NCBI GenBank assembly: GCA_017504945.1
Contig: JAFVQJ010000024.1
Coordinates: 1-35,027, forward strand
Reading direction: 5' to 3'
Origin: Clostridia bacterium
GTDB taxonomy: Bacteria > Bacillota > Clostridia > Oscillospirales > RGIG5299
Length of the DNA: 35,027 nt
Part shown: positions 7,592-16,075 of the stretch, piece by piece
How positions within the stretch are numbered: the stretch's first letter is position 1
Layout: each line of letters opens with the position of its first letter
Made by a program: the position numbers and the translations under genes
Notes under the pieces: generated by a model
Database searches by the model: none
What the model was told of the DNA's origin: nothing
The model's input: only the letters and a program-made list of their open reading frames with translations

Positions 7592-9484
7592 TTATCTTCC
7601 GAATCTGCCGTCGATATAGCTTTTTTTGATAAAAACGGCAACCGGTCTGCCGTGCGGACAGTGCTTAATATCGGGCAGATCGATAACAGCCTTCACAAGA
7701 CTCTTCATATCCTCAGCGCTTGCACTCTTACCCGCCTTAACTGCGGCGCGGCAGGCGATGCTGTGATATATCTTGTCGGTAACCGAGAGATCGCTTCCCG
7801 TTTCATTTCCCAAAAGGTCAAGAACCTCGCAAAGCATAGCCTCGGTATCCTTTTCCGAAATGAGCGAGGGAATTGCCAAGACCTCTGCATAACCGTCCTT
7901 AAGACTGCAGTCAAATCCAAATCTTTCAAGCTGTAATGAGCAGTCCGAAAGATATCCCGCTCTCGCAGGCGAAAGAAGAATTTTTTCGGGCGCCAGAAGA
8001 TACTGCGCCGAAAGCTTTTCCTGCTCCTTCTTAAGCCTTTCAAAGAGTATCCTCTCGTGAGCGGCGTGCTTGTCGATTATAATAAGCTCGTCGTCCTTTT
8101 CAACGAGGATGTAGCTTTTAAAGATCTCGCCCTTAATAACGTAATCGCTTTCGGGAGTGCCTATCTCCTCCGAAACGGTAACGTCTATTGATGAGGTAAT
8201 GTCAAACGCCGAAAAAGGCTCTTTTTCTGCCTCGGGCTCCTTGATTTCCTTCTCTTTTTCAATGGCAGCCGATATAACGGGGAAAAGACTCTCCCTCAAG
8301 ACCGTAGGCGACGCCTTGCTCGCCGTCGGCTTTTTTATCTCAAGGTCAGCCCTTTTTTCCGTTTCCTTTTTCTCAATTACCCAACCGTTTGCCGCTTTCG
8401 GATTTTCGTCAACGAAGGAGGAAACGGACGAAATAAGCGACTCAAACTCGCTCTTTTTCTCCTTTTCCTTCGGAAATTCAATTTCCTCTCTGCCGCTGTC
8501 TTTTGAAAGGGCCTCTTTAACGGCAAAATATATCGCGTCAAAGACGGAAACGCTTTGCGAGAACTTTATTTCCGTTTTTGAAGGAGAAACGTTAATATCT
8601 ATCTCCGAGGGAGATATCTTCAAATTCAAAAAGCAAACGGGAAAGCGCTTTACCATAAGCTCGTTTGCATAGCCGCTTTCAAGCGCGGCGGTAAAGGTCT
8701 TGTTTTTAACGTATCTGCCGTTAACGTAAAATATCTGCATATCTCTCGTCGCCTTCGCGGCACTGCTCTTGCAGATATAGCCCGATACCGAAACACCGCC
8801 TATATCCGCCTTAAGCGGTAAAAGCGACGATGAGAGCAAATTTCCGTAGATGGAGGAAATAGCCGATAAAAGCCTTCCGCTTCCGTCGGTAAAGAAGCTC
8901 TCGGCGCCGTCCTTGATAAAAGTAAAAGAAATATCGGGACGTGCCAGCGCCTCGCGCTCCGTTATCTGTGCAACGTAAGACGCCTCTGTGGCGTCGCGCT
9001 TTAAAAACTTAAGCCTTGCGGGAGTGTTGTAAAACAGGTCCTTTACGATAATTGTGGTGCCGTCCTTTAAGCCCGACTCCTCGTGCTTCAAAACCCTTCC
9101 GCCCTCAATTTCGACCTCGGCGCCAAGCTCGTCCTCGGCACGCTTGGTGTAAAGGGTAACTCTTGAAACTGCGGCAAGCGCCGCGAGCGCCTCACCGCGA
9201 AAGCCCATCGTCGAAAGGGTAGAGAGATCGTCTATCGAGCGTATCTTCGAGGTAGCGTGGCGCAAAAATGCGTTTTTGGCATCGTCAAATGCCATACCGC
9301 AACCGTCGTCGGTAACTCTTATAAAGCTTTTTCCGCCGTTTCTTATCTCAACGGTAATGTGCTTTGCACCGGCGTCCACCGAGTTTTCAATAAGCTCTTT
9401 AATTACAGAGGCGGCGTTTTCAACCACCTCACCCGCCGCTATCTTAACGGCGGACTCGTTATCAAGTACCTTGATGACGCTCAT
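7592..9484 (-). CDS. mutL: DNA mismatch repair protein MutL
   Basis: A 630-residue GHKL ATPase that links MutS mismatch recognition to downstream repair. The N-terminal ATPase motifs are ENSVDAGAKHI, VTDDGCGM, TMGFRGEALAALAAV and KDLFYNTPARLKFLK. A linker of about 100 residues rich in Glu and Lys follows (about residues 335-440). The C-terminal dimerisation/endonuclease domain has DKHAAHERILFE (near residue 468), ACRAAVKAGK and CPHGRPV, so it is of the endonuclease type found where MutH is absent. The usual D[QM]HA motif reads DKHA here. It lies 28 nt downstream of mutS. Confidence 0.97.
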   Translation of the reverse strand: MSVIKVLDNESAVKIAAGEVVENAASVIKELIENSVDAGAKHITVEIRNGGKSFIRVTDDGCGMAFDDAKNAFLRHATSKIRSIDDLSTLSTMGFRGEALAALAAVSRVTLYTKRAEDELGAEVEIEGGRVLKHEESGLKDGTTIIVKDLFYNTPARLKFLKRDATEASYVAQITEREALARPDISFTFIKDGAESFFTDGSGRLLSAISSIYGNLLSSSLLPLKADIGGVSVSGYICKSSAAKATRDMQIFYVNGRYVKNKTFTAALESGYANELMVKRFPVCFLNLKISPSEIDINVSPSKTEIKFSQSVSVFDAIYFAVKEALSKDSGREEIEFPKEKEKKSEFESLISSVSSFVDENPKAANGWVIEKKETEKRADLEIKKPTASKASPTVLRESLFPVISAAIEKEKEIKEPEAEKEPFSAFDITSSIDVTVSEEIGTPESDYVIKGEIFKSYILVEKDDELIIIDKHAAHERILFERLKKEQEKLSAQYLLAPEKILLSPARAGYLSDCSLQLERFGFDCSLKDGYAEVLAIPSLISEKDTEAMLCEVLDLLGNETGSDLSVTDKIYHSIACRAAVKAGKSASAEDMKSLVKAVIDLPDIKHCPHGRPVAVFIKKSYIDGRFGR

Positions 9485-9512
9485 TTTTTACACCTGCCTT
9501 AAAGGGCAAAAA

Positions 9513-12110
9513 TTATTTTTCAAGCTCCTTTTTAAGCTCAAAAAGAAGATTCATACATTCAATGGGGGTAAGAACGTTCAGGTCGGCGTTTCTGAGCCGC
9601 TCCAGAACCTCGTTTTCAGCCATATCCTCAAACGAGAACTGCGGCTCGTCCTCCTTAAGAGTAAGCGTTCTTTTTGCGGGAGCGGCTTGCTCACCGCTTT
9701 CGAGCTCCGAAAGAATATCCTTCGCTCTCGAGATCACGTCCTTGGGTATTCCCGCAAGCTTTGCGACCTCAATGCCGAAGCTCTGGTCGGCGCCGCCCTT
9801 GACTATCTTACGGAGGAAGGTTATCTCGTCGCCGCGCTTTTTAACGGCAACCGAGTAGTTGTTTATTCCGGGCAGAATATCGAGCATCTGAAGCTCGTGG
9901 TAATGAGTTGCAAACAGAGTCTTTGCGCCGAGCCTTTTCTTGTCGGCAACGTATTCCGAAACCGCCTTTGCAATGCTCATACCGTCAAAGGTAGAGGTGC
10001 CTCTGCCTATCTCGTCGAAGATAAGAAGACTGCTTGAGGTGGCGTTTTTGAGGATCGAGGCGACCTCGTTCATCTCCACCATAAAGGTCGACTGACCCGT
10101 TGCGAGATCGTCGGCGGCACCCACGCGGGTAAATATCTTGTCAACTATGCCTATTCTCGCCTTTGAGGCGGGAACGAAGGAGCCTATCTGCGCCATAAGA
10201 GCAATTATCGCGGTCTGACGCATATAAGTCGATTTACCTGCCATATTCGGACCGGTAATAAGAGAAAATCTGTTTTCGTCGCAGTCAAGATAGGTGTCGT
10301 TGGGGACGAATACCGAATCGGTAAGCATCTTTTCAACAACGGGATGACGCCCGTCCTTGATATCAATAATTCCCGAATTATCCACTATCGGCTTAACGTA
10401 TCCGTTTTTTCTTGCGCACTCCGCAAAGGAGGAGAGCATATCAAGCTCCGCTATTGCCATCGAGGTCTGCTGCATCGAGGATATCTCGGTAACGAGCCGA
10501 TCGCGAAGCTCCTTGAATATTTTTGCTTCTATTGCAATTATACGGTCCTTCGCGGTAAGTATCTGCTTTTCAAGCTCCTTGAGCTCCTCGGTTATAAAGC
10601 GCTCTGCGCCGGTGAGAGTCTGCTTGCGGATATAGTGAGGAGGAACCTTTGAAAGAAAAGAGTTGGTAACCTCAATATAATAACCGAAAACTCTGTTGTA
10701 GCCGACCTTCAGCTTTATTCCGGTCTGCTCCTTTTCCTTTTCCTCTATCTGCTTTAAAATACTCTCGCTGCCGCCCAAAAGCTTTCTGCAAACGTCAAGC
10801 TCGGCGTCAACGCCGTCCTTTATATATCCGCCCTCCGACATCAAAAACGGCGGATCCTCCGAAACGGTGGCGTCTATTTTTGAAATAAGCTCTGTTTCGG
10901 GGTCAAGCCTCTTTTCCGTTTCTCTCAAAAGCTGCGAGGTAAAGGGAGCAAGAAGCGCCTTTATCTCCGCCACCGCCTTAAAGGTCGAGCAAACGGAGCG
11001 CATATCGCGCGGATTGACCGTGCCGTAAACGGTTTTCGTGAGAATTCTCTCAATATCGTAAACGTTGCTGAGATTTTCCGAAAGAGCAAGTCTTTCGGAG
11101 GTCTTTGCAAGAAGCTCCTCGGTAGCGTCAAGCCTTTTGTTGATCCTGTTGCAGTCGATGAGCGGACGCTCAAGCGTCTGACGGAGCATTCTGCCGCCCA
11201 TAGCGGTCTTCGTGTTGTCTATTACCCAAAGGAGCGAGCCCTTTTTCTCCTTGCTTCTCATCGTTTCGGTAAGCTCAAGACTTCTTCTCGTAAAAATGTC
11301 CATCGAGAGATATTCCGAGGTGCCGTAAACGGTGAGCTTGTTCATCTGCGAAAGGGAAACCTTCTGCGTTCTCGCAAGATAAGAGAGCATAACGCCGAGC
11401 GACTTGACGGCGAGCTCCTTTTCGGTTGCAATGGAAGGGGAAACGCTGTCCTTAAACTGAAGCATAACGAGCCTTACGCTGTCGGGATTTTCAAAAACGT
11501 CGGTTCTCAAGGGGGTAAGACTTTCGGTTATCTGGTTTTTGAGGAATGAATAAACTCTTTTGACCGAAAGCAGATTTTCGGAAATAAGAAGCTCCTTCGG
11601 ACAAAATCTGCCAACCTCGTTCAAAATGGCATCGAGCGGCGATTCGTTTATCTCAAGACAGTAGACCTCACCGGTGGAAATATCTGCAAACGAAACGCCC
11701 GCCTTGCTTTTGCCGTCATAGTAAACGGAGCCTATAAAGTTGTTTTCGGTGCCGTTTAAAAAGTTTTCGTCAACCACCGTGCCGGGAGTAACTATACGCA
11801 CGATATCTCTTTTTACCAAGCCCTTTGCGAGCTTGGGATCCTCCACCTGCTCGCATATAGCTACCTTGTAGCCCTTTTCTATAAGTCTCGCGATGTAGGC
11901 GTCGCAGGAATGGTGAGGAACGCCGCACATGGGCGCACGTTCCTTAAGACCGCAGTCCTTGCCCGTAAGCACAAGCTCAAGCTCGCGCGAGGCGGTCCTT
12001 GCGTCGTCAAAAAACATCTCGTAAAAGTCGCCCACTCTGTAAAAGAGCAGACAGTCCTTATTATCCTCTTTAATTGAAAGATATTGCTCCATCATTGGTG
12101 AAAGTGCCAT
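9513..12110 (-). CDS. mutS: DNA mismatch repair protein MutS
   Basis: An 865-residue mismatch-recognition ATPase. The N-terminal mismatch-binding domain shows the Phe-x-Glu wedge in RVGDFYEMFFDDA. The lever/clamp region contains RRSLELTETMR and YFIEVTNSF-like YGYYIEVTNSF. The ATPase has Walker A TGPNMAGKSTYMRQ (near residue 620), Walker B SLLIFDEIGRGTSTFDG and FATHYHEL. The length is normal for the family. It is followed 28 nt later by mutL and preceded 21 nt upstream by miaB, so it is probably one transcript. Confidence 0.98.
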   Translation of the reverse strand: MALSPMMEQYLSIKEDNKDCLLFYRVGDFYEMFFDDARTASRELELVLTGKDCGLKERAPMCGVPHHSCDAYIARLIEKGYKVAICEQVEDPKLAKGLVKRDIVRIVTPGTVVDENFLNGTENNFIGSVYYDGKSKAGVSFADISTGEVYCLEINESPLDAILNEVGRFCPKELLISENLLSVKRVYSFLKNQITESLTPLRTDVFENPDSVRLVMLQFKDSVSPSIATEKELAVKSLGVMLSYLARTQKVSLSQMNKLTVYGTSEYLSMDIFTRRSLELTETMRSKEKKGSLLWVIDNTKTAMGGRMLRQTLERPLIDCNRINKRLDATEELLAKTSERLALSENLSNVYDIERILTKTVYGTVNPRDMRSVCSTFKAVAEIKALLAPFTSQLLRETEKRLDPETELISKIDATVSEDPPFLMSEGGYIKDGVDAELDVCRKLLGGSESILKQIEEKEKEQTGIKLKVGYNRVFGYYIEVTNSFLSKVPPHYIRKQTLTGAERFITEELKELEKQILTAKDRIIAIEAKIFKELRDRLVTEISSMQQTSMAIAELDMLSSFAECARKNGYVKPIVDNSGIIDIKDGRHPVVEKMLTDSVFVPNDTYLDCDENRFSLITGPNMAGKSTYMRQTAIIALMAQIGSFVPASKARIGIVDKIFTRVGAADDLATGQSTFMVEMNEVASILKNATSSSLLIFDEIGRGTSTFDGMSIAKAVSEYVADKKRLGAKTLFATHYHELQMLDILPGINNYSVAVKKRGDEITFLRKIVKGGADQSFGIEVAKLAGIPKDVISRAKDILSELESGEQAAPAKRTLTLKEDEPQFSFEDMAENEVLERLRNADLNVLTPIECMNLLFELKKELEK

Positions 12111-12131
12111 TTTTTATCTTCCTTGTCTTTG

Positions 12132-13493
12132 TTAAATCTCTTGCTCTCCGAAGAGCGACCACGTCTTTGCCGAGGTTATCTTAACGTTTACGAAGCTGCC
12201 CTTTTGCAAGGGAGACCCCTTGAAATGAACTATCCTGTTTCCCTCGCTTCGAGCGGCAAGCATCTCGCTGTCGGTCTCACTTATACCCGTTACCAAAACG
12301 CGAAGGCTTTTACCGACCAGCGCCTCGTTTTTCCTTCTCGATATCTCGTTTTGAAGAGAAACGAGCCTGTCGAAGCGCCCGTGTATCTCTTTTTCGGTTG
12401 AAACGGGGACCATCTCCGCCGCCCTTGTGCCGCTTCGCCTCGAATAGATAAAGGTAAAGAGCGAATCGTACTCTACCTCGCGGCAAAGAGAGAGGGTGCC
12501 CTCAAAATCCTCCTCCGTTTCGGTGGGAAAACCTACGATTATATCACTCGAGAGAGTAATATCGGGCATAAGCGCCCTTGCTTTATTTATTATCGAAAGA
12601 TATTTTTTAACGTCGTAGCGGCGGTTCATATCAAGAAGCACTCTGTCGCTTCCGCACTGAACGGGCAGGTGAAGATGCTTGCATATCTTTTCGTGCTTTG
12701 CCATGACCTCAAGAAGCTCGTCGGTGGCGTCCTTCGGATGACTCGTCATAAACCGAATACGGAAATCTCCGTCGAGGCTTGCAATGCGGTCAAGCAGCTT
12801 TGCGAAGGTAACGGGAGATGAAAGCCCCTTGCCGTAGCTGTTTACGTTTTGCCCAAGAAGCATTATCTCCATAGCGCCGCCCGCTATCGCCCTTTTTGCT
12901 TCGGAAATTATCGCCTCGGGCTCGCGGCTCTTTTCTCTGCCGCGGGTATATGGGACGATGCAGTATGAGCAGAAATTATTGCAGCCGTACATAACCGAAA
13001 TATCGGCACGGTAGCCTTCTCTTCTTATCGCGGGCAGATCCTCGGGAATTATCTCGTCGTCAGGCGCACCGTTTTGCCGCTTTCCGAGAACGGCGTTCAA
13101 GACGAGAGAGGGGAGCGACGAAACCGAGTTTGTGCCGAAAACGAATGAAACGAAGGGAAAGGTCTTAAAGATGTAATCGGCGGTCTTTTCAATGGCGGTC
13201 ATACAGCCGCCGATGCCGATAACGAGGTCCTTTTTCTTGTATTTCAAAGCCTTTAATGCGCCTATTTTGCCAATTACCTTTTCTTCAGCCGTTTCTCTCA
13301 CGGCGCAGGTGTTAAAAATTATAACGTCGGCATCGTTGATATCGGAGGGTAAAAAGCCGCATTCCTCTAAAACGCCCGAGATTATCTCGCTGTCGTGCTC
13401 GTTTTGCTGACATCCGAAGGTCAAAACGGCGTAGCTCTTATTCTGTTTTCCGTTGATCTCGCGCAACCTCGCCGTTGCCTCATACCGCTCCAA
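12132..13493 (-). CDS. miaB: tRNA methylthiotransferase MiaB
   Basis: Radical-SAM enzyme that converts i6A37 to ms2i6A37 in tRNA. Three N-terminal cysteines for the auxiliary cluster are in FGCQQN, NTCAVRE and GGCMTA. The radical-SAM CxxxCxxC is YGCNNFCSYC, followed by IVPYTRGRE. A C-terminal TRAM domain covers about the last 65 residues. The frame is open to a GTG at 13508, but the predicted promoter's start site is only about 15 nt before that. A good ribosome binding site (GAGGTG) sits just inside, so I favour a TTG at 13493 (453 residues). It is the first gene of the block mutS-mutL-miaA. Confidence 0.93.
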   Translation of the reverse strand: MERYEATARLREINGKQNKSYAVLTFGCQQNEHDSEIISGVLEECGFLPSDINDADVIIFNTCAVRETAEEKVIGKIGALKALKYKKKDLVIGIGGCMTAIEKTADYIFKTFPFVSFVFGTNSVSSLPSLVLNAVLGKRQNGAPDDEIIPEDLPAIRREGYRADISVMYGCNNFCSYCIVPYTRGREKSREPEAIISEAKRAIAGGAMEIMLLGQNVNSYGKGLSSPVTFAKLLDRIASLDGDFRIRFMTSHPKDATDELLEVMAKHEKICKHLHLPVQCGSDRVLLDMNRRYDVKKYLSIINKARALMPDITLSSDIIVGFPTETEEDFEGTLSLCREVEYDSLFTFIYSRRSGTRAAEMVPVSTEKEIHGRFDRLVSLQNEISRRKNEALVGKSLRVLVTGISETDSEMLAARSEGNRIVHFKGSPLQKGSFVNVKITSAKTWSLFGEQEI

Positions 13494-13529
13494 CAAAGCA
13501 CACCTCACCGATTATAATTATTCTATAAT

Positions 13530-13558
13530 ATTATATCATTTATTGCTTTTTAAGTAAA
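13530..13558 (-). promoter_or_regulatory. Predicted sigma-A promoter for miaB-mutS-mutL block
   Basis: The minus strand shows TTTACT (13558-13553), a 17-nt spacer and a perfect TATAAT (13535-13530) in an AT-rich intergenic region. Transcription would begin about 13523, giving a very short leader. Confidence 0.5.
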
Positions 13559-13604
13559 GATAAATATTATAAAAATATAAATATTAACGGAATTTTCGCA
13601 TAAT

Positions 13605-13633
13605 GAAAAACCCCCGCCTCATTCGAGGCGGGG
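13605..13633 (-). terminator. Terminator of the lipoprotein operon
   Basis: A 9-bp perfect GC-rich stem CCCCGCCTC/GAGGCGGGG (13612-13633, loop ATTC) is followed on the minus strand by a T-run. It lies 7 nt after the stop codon of the last lipoprotein gene. The same stem is used after ackA at 17058-17079. Confidence 0.85.
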
Positions 13634-13639
13634 CGTGTT

Positions 13640-14416
13640 TTATTTAAGAACTTCCTTGTTGCCGTTTATATAGTAATCTATTGCGTCCTTGCGGATATTA
13701 AGATACCGTTGATATTCATGTTCTTCATATTTGCCGTAATAATCTACCGGCATCGGCTCGCGGTCTATGCTGTAAACTGCCAAGTCCCAATATCCGGTAC
13801 AGTAGTATGATCTATCGTTTTGATAGCAGCAAAAAACAATAAAGCTATAACCCTCTTCAAGAAACATTTCCCTGTAAAAAGCCTTATTGGTTATTTTGGT
13901 GGGAATAATATCTCCTATTTTTAAATTATATTTTTCAACCGTATTGGGCATCTTCGACCGAAGCTCCTCGTCGAGATAAATATAATGCTCGGAAACCGTT
14001 ATTATATCACCAACACGCACGTCAGGGTTTGAGGAGTAATATATTTCTTCAATTTTTACGGGAGTTAAAATTTCACAAGCCCCTAATCTTCTCCTCTCGT
14101 CATCAGGATCGAATTTCGACGAGTATTCAGCTATTATTTCATCATACATATCGTTATTGACGCTGGGACCTGCTACGGTTACTTTAAAAACAAAAACATT
14201 TTCTTTAATTGTTTCAAAAAAATGATATTGCAATGTTGCGAGTGAGGTAATATCATACCAAAGGGTTGATGATTGCTGATTACTGTTGCTGTCAATCATT
14301 TCCGTAACAAACCTCATATTGCTGTTATAGCTGAATTCGGTTTGGCTTGGAGTGCACGAACAAAATGCAATCAACAGCATAGTTGTGGCAATAATTATTG
14401 AAATTATCTTTTTCAT
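13640..14416 (-). CDS. Tandem lipoprotein paralogue, copy 4 (type A)
   Basis: A 258-residue predicted lipoprotein. A signal peptide (MKKIISIIIATTMLLIAFCS) ends in a Cys-Ser-Cys-Thr lipobox-like site near residue 21. The mature part starts TPSQTEF and shows the family core: TPVKIEEIYY, then VRVGDIITV, then NTVEKYNLKIGDIIP, then YREMFLEEGYSFIVF, ending in EPMPVDYYGKYEEHEYQRY and a C-terminal YYINGNKEVLK. It is extracytoplasmic and attached to the membrane. I do not recognise the family and assign no function. It is the last gene of a four-gene tandem set. Its signal peptide and its last ~115 nt before the stop are almost identical to copy 2, while the middle differs. It is AT-richer than its neighbours. 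Confidence 0.8.
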   Translation of the reverse strand: MKKIISIIIATTMLLIAFCSCTPSQTEFSYNSNMRFVTEMIDSNSNQQSSTLWYDITSLATLQYHFFETIKENVFVFKVTVAGPSVNNDMYDEIIAEYSSKFDPDDERRRLGACEILTPVKIEEIYYSSNPDVRVGDIITVSEHYIYLDEELRSKMPNTVEKYNLKIGDIIPTKITNKAFYREMFLEEGYSFIVFCCYQNDRSYYCTGYWDLAVYSIDREPMPVDYYGKYEEHEYQRYLNIRKDAIDYYINGNKEVLK

Positions 14417-14440
14417 TGGTTTTCCTCCATTTTCAAAGAT

Positions 14441-15220
14441 TTACGAGAGGACTTCCTTATTGCCGTTTATATAGTAGTCTATTGCTTCTTTGCGGATATT
14501 TAAATAAGAAATATAATCTTTGTGCTTATCTTCACCGTAATAATCAACGGGCATGGGTTCTCTTTCTATGCAAAATACCGTCGATTTCCAATAAGACACC
14601 GTATAAAATCCTCCATCATTTGCAAGCTTGCAATAAATGATAAACGTATAATCTTTTTCCAAAAACATCTCCCTGTAATATGCTTTATCATTATTTACAT
14701 TGGGAACAATATCTCCCACCTTTACATTGTATTTTTCTACCGTATCAGGCATTTTTGAACAGAATTCCTTGTCAACGTAATAATAATCTTCTTTAATCAT
14801 AATTATATTGCCTGCTTTTACGTTGGAGTCCGAGTCCGATGCATAATAAACTTCTTCAATTTGCACCGGTGTTCTTACACTGCAAAAGCGCAAGCGTTCT
14901 TCTTCCGTGTTATCAAACAAATGCGGTTTTTCCTTATAAATCTCGTCAAATGTGGAATAATTTTTGCTTTCGCCCGCAACCTTGACTTTTAAAATAAAAA
15001 GGTTATCTCCGCCTAACGTATTGAAATAATGGTCGTTTAGTCCTTTGAGAGAGCCCCACTTTCCAAGATGCTGGTCCGAATTTATTCCTTCGCTCCATTT
15101 TATTTCAGAAACAAATCTCATATCATTGCTGTAGCTGAATTCGGTTGAATTCGACGCGCAAGAGCAAAACGCTAGCAACAGCATAATTGCAGAAAGAACT
15201 ATTGAAACTGTTTTTTTCAT
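14441..15220 (-). CDS. Tandem lipoprotein paralogue, copy 3 (type B)
   Basis: A 259-residue predicted lipoprotein of the same unknown family. Its signal peptide is of the second type (MKKTVSIVLSAIMLLLAFCS), with the acylated cysteine in CSCASNSTEFSY. The core blocks are TPVQIEEVYYASD, VKAGNIIMI, DTVEKYNVKVGDIVP and YREMFLEKDYTFIIY. The end is EPMPVDYYGEDKHKDY followed by YYINGNKEVLS. The region just after the lipobox (about residues 38-75) is unlike copies 2 and 4. It is separated by exactly 24 nt from the neighbour on each side, and this spacer carries the ribosome binding site GGAGG. No enzymatic motif is visible. Confidence 0.8.
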   Translation of the reverse strand: MKKTVSIVLSAIMLLLAFCSCASNSTEFSYSNDMRFVSEIKWSEGINSDQHLGKWGSLKGLNDHYFNTLGGDNLFILKVKVAGESKNYSTFDEIYKEKPHLFDNTEEERLRFCSVRTPVQIEEVYYASDSDSNVKAGNIIMIKEDYYYVDKEFCSKMPDTVEKYNVKVGDIVPNVNNDKAYYREMFLEKDYTFIIYCKLANDGGFYTVSYWKSTVFCIEREPMPVDYYGEDKHKDYISYLNIRKEAIDYYINGNKEVLS

Positions 15221-15244
15221 TGGTTTTCCTCCATTTTCAAAGAT

Positions 15245-16051
15245 TTACGAGAGGACTTCCTTGTTGCCGTTTATATAGTAATCTATTGCGTCCTTGCGGA
15301 TATTAAGATACCGTTGATATTCATGTTCTTCATATTTGCCGTAATAATCTACCGGCATCGGCTCGCGGTCAACACAGTATATCGGTAAATTTTCATATAC
15401 GGCTTCATAATATTCGTATTCATAGGTAATTGGAGAATAATCGGCTTTTGAACAATAAATAATGTAGCTGTGATCTTTTTCCAAAAACATTTCCTGATAA
15501 AAGGCGCTATCGCTTCCCAATCCCAGCAAGAGATCTCCGACCTTTAAATCATATTTTTCAACAGTGTTTGGAATTTTTGAGTACAAATCTTCATCAATAC
15601 AGGTATAAAACTCCTCGTAATATATAATATCGCCTTCTTTTACCTGCAATGTCGGTGACATATAATATATTTCTTCTACCAAAACGGGAGTATGTATCGA
15701 ACTTTGAAATATTCTATGCGTTTCGTCGTCGGACTTACAATTTTCACTAAACATTTTGCACAGCTCGTCATAGTCTGCAATTATTTTACTGTTTCCGACA
15801 ACCTTACATTTGAAAATTAAAATATCCGAATCAAGCTCTTTCTCGAAGCGTTCTTTATAAAGGTAGTTTAATCCTGCAAGAGTTTCCGGCTGAAACCATC
15901 TGTCACTTGATTGGCTTCCTCTGTTTTCCGTTATGCCCGTTACAAGCTTCATATTGCTGCTGTAGTTAAATTCGGTTTGGCTTGGAGTGCACGAACAAAA
16001 TGCAACTAACAGCATAGTTGTGGCAATAATTATTGAAATTATCTTTTTCAT
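15245..16051 (-). CDS. Tandem lipoprotein paralogue, copy 2 (type A)
   Basis: A 268-residue predicted lipoprotein. It has a type-A signal peptide (MKKIISIIIATTMLLVAFCS) with mature start CTPSQTEFNY. The core has TPVLVEEIYYMSP, VKEGDIIYYEEFY, NTVEKYDLKVGDLL and YQEMFLEKDHSYIIY, then an insertion rich in Tyr and Glu (near residues 205-222) not seen in the other copies. It ends EPMPVDYYGKYEEHEYQRY and YYINGNKEVLS. The last ~115 nt before its stop match copy 4 almost base for base, which implies recent duplication or gene conversion. Function is unknown. Confidence 0.8.
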   Translation of the reverse strand: MKKIISIIIATTMLLVAFCSCTPSQTEFNYSSNMKLVTGITENRGSQSSDRWFQPETLAGLNYLYKERFEKELDSDILIFKCKVVGNSKIIADYDELCKMFSENCKSDDETHRIFQSSIHTPVLVEEIYYMSPTLQVKEGDIIYYEEFYTCIDEDLYSKIPNTVEKYDLKVGDLLLGLGSDSAFYQEMFLEKDHSYIIYCSKADYSPITYEYEYYEAVYENLPIYCVDREPMPVDYYGKYEEHEYQRYLNIRKDAIDYYINGNKEVLS

Positions 16052-16075
16052 TGGTTTGCCTCCATTTTCAAAGAT

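Noticed and set aside
8157..8672. Plus-strand open frame of 171 codons opposite mutL
   Set aside because: Opposite to the Glu/Lys-rich MutL linker, which back-translates to a Ser/Phe-rich frame; low complexity only.
9276..10037. Plus-strand open frame of 253 codons across the mutL/mutS junction
   Set aside because: Antisense to two conserved genes and lacking any recognisable domain.
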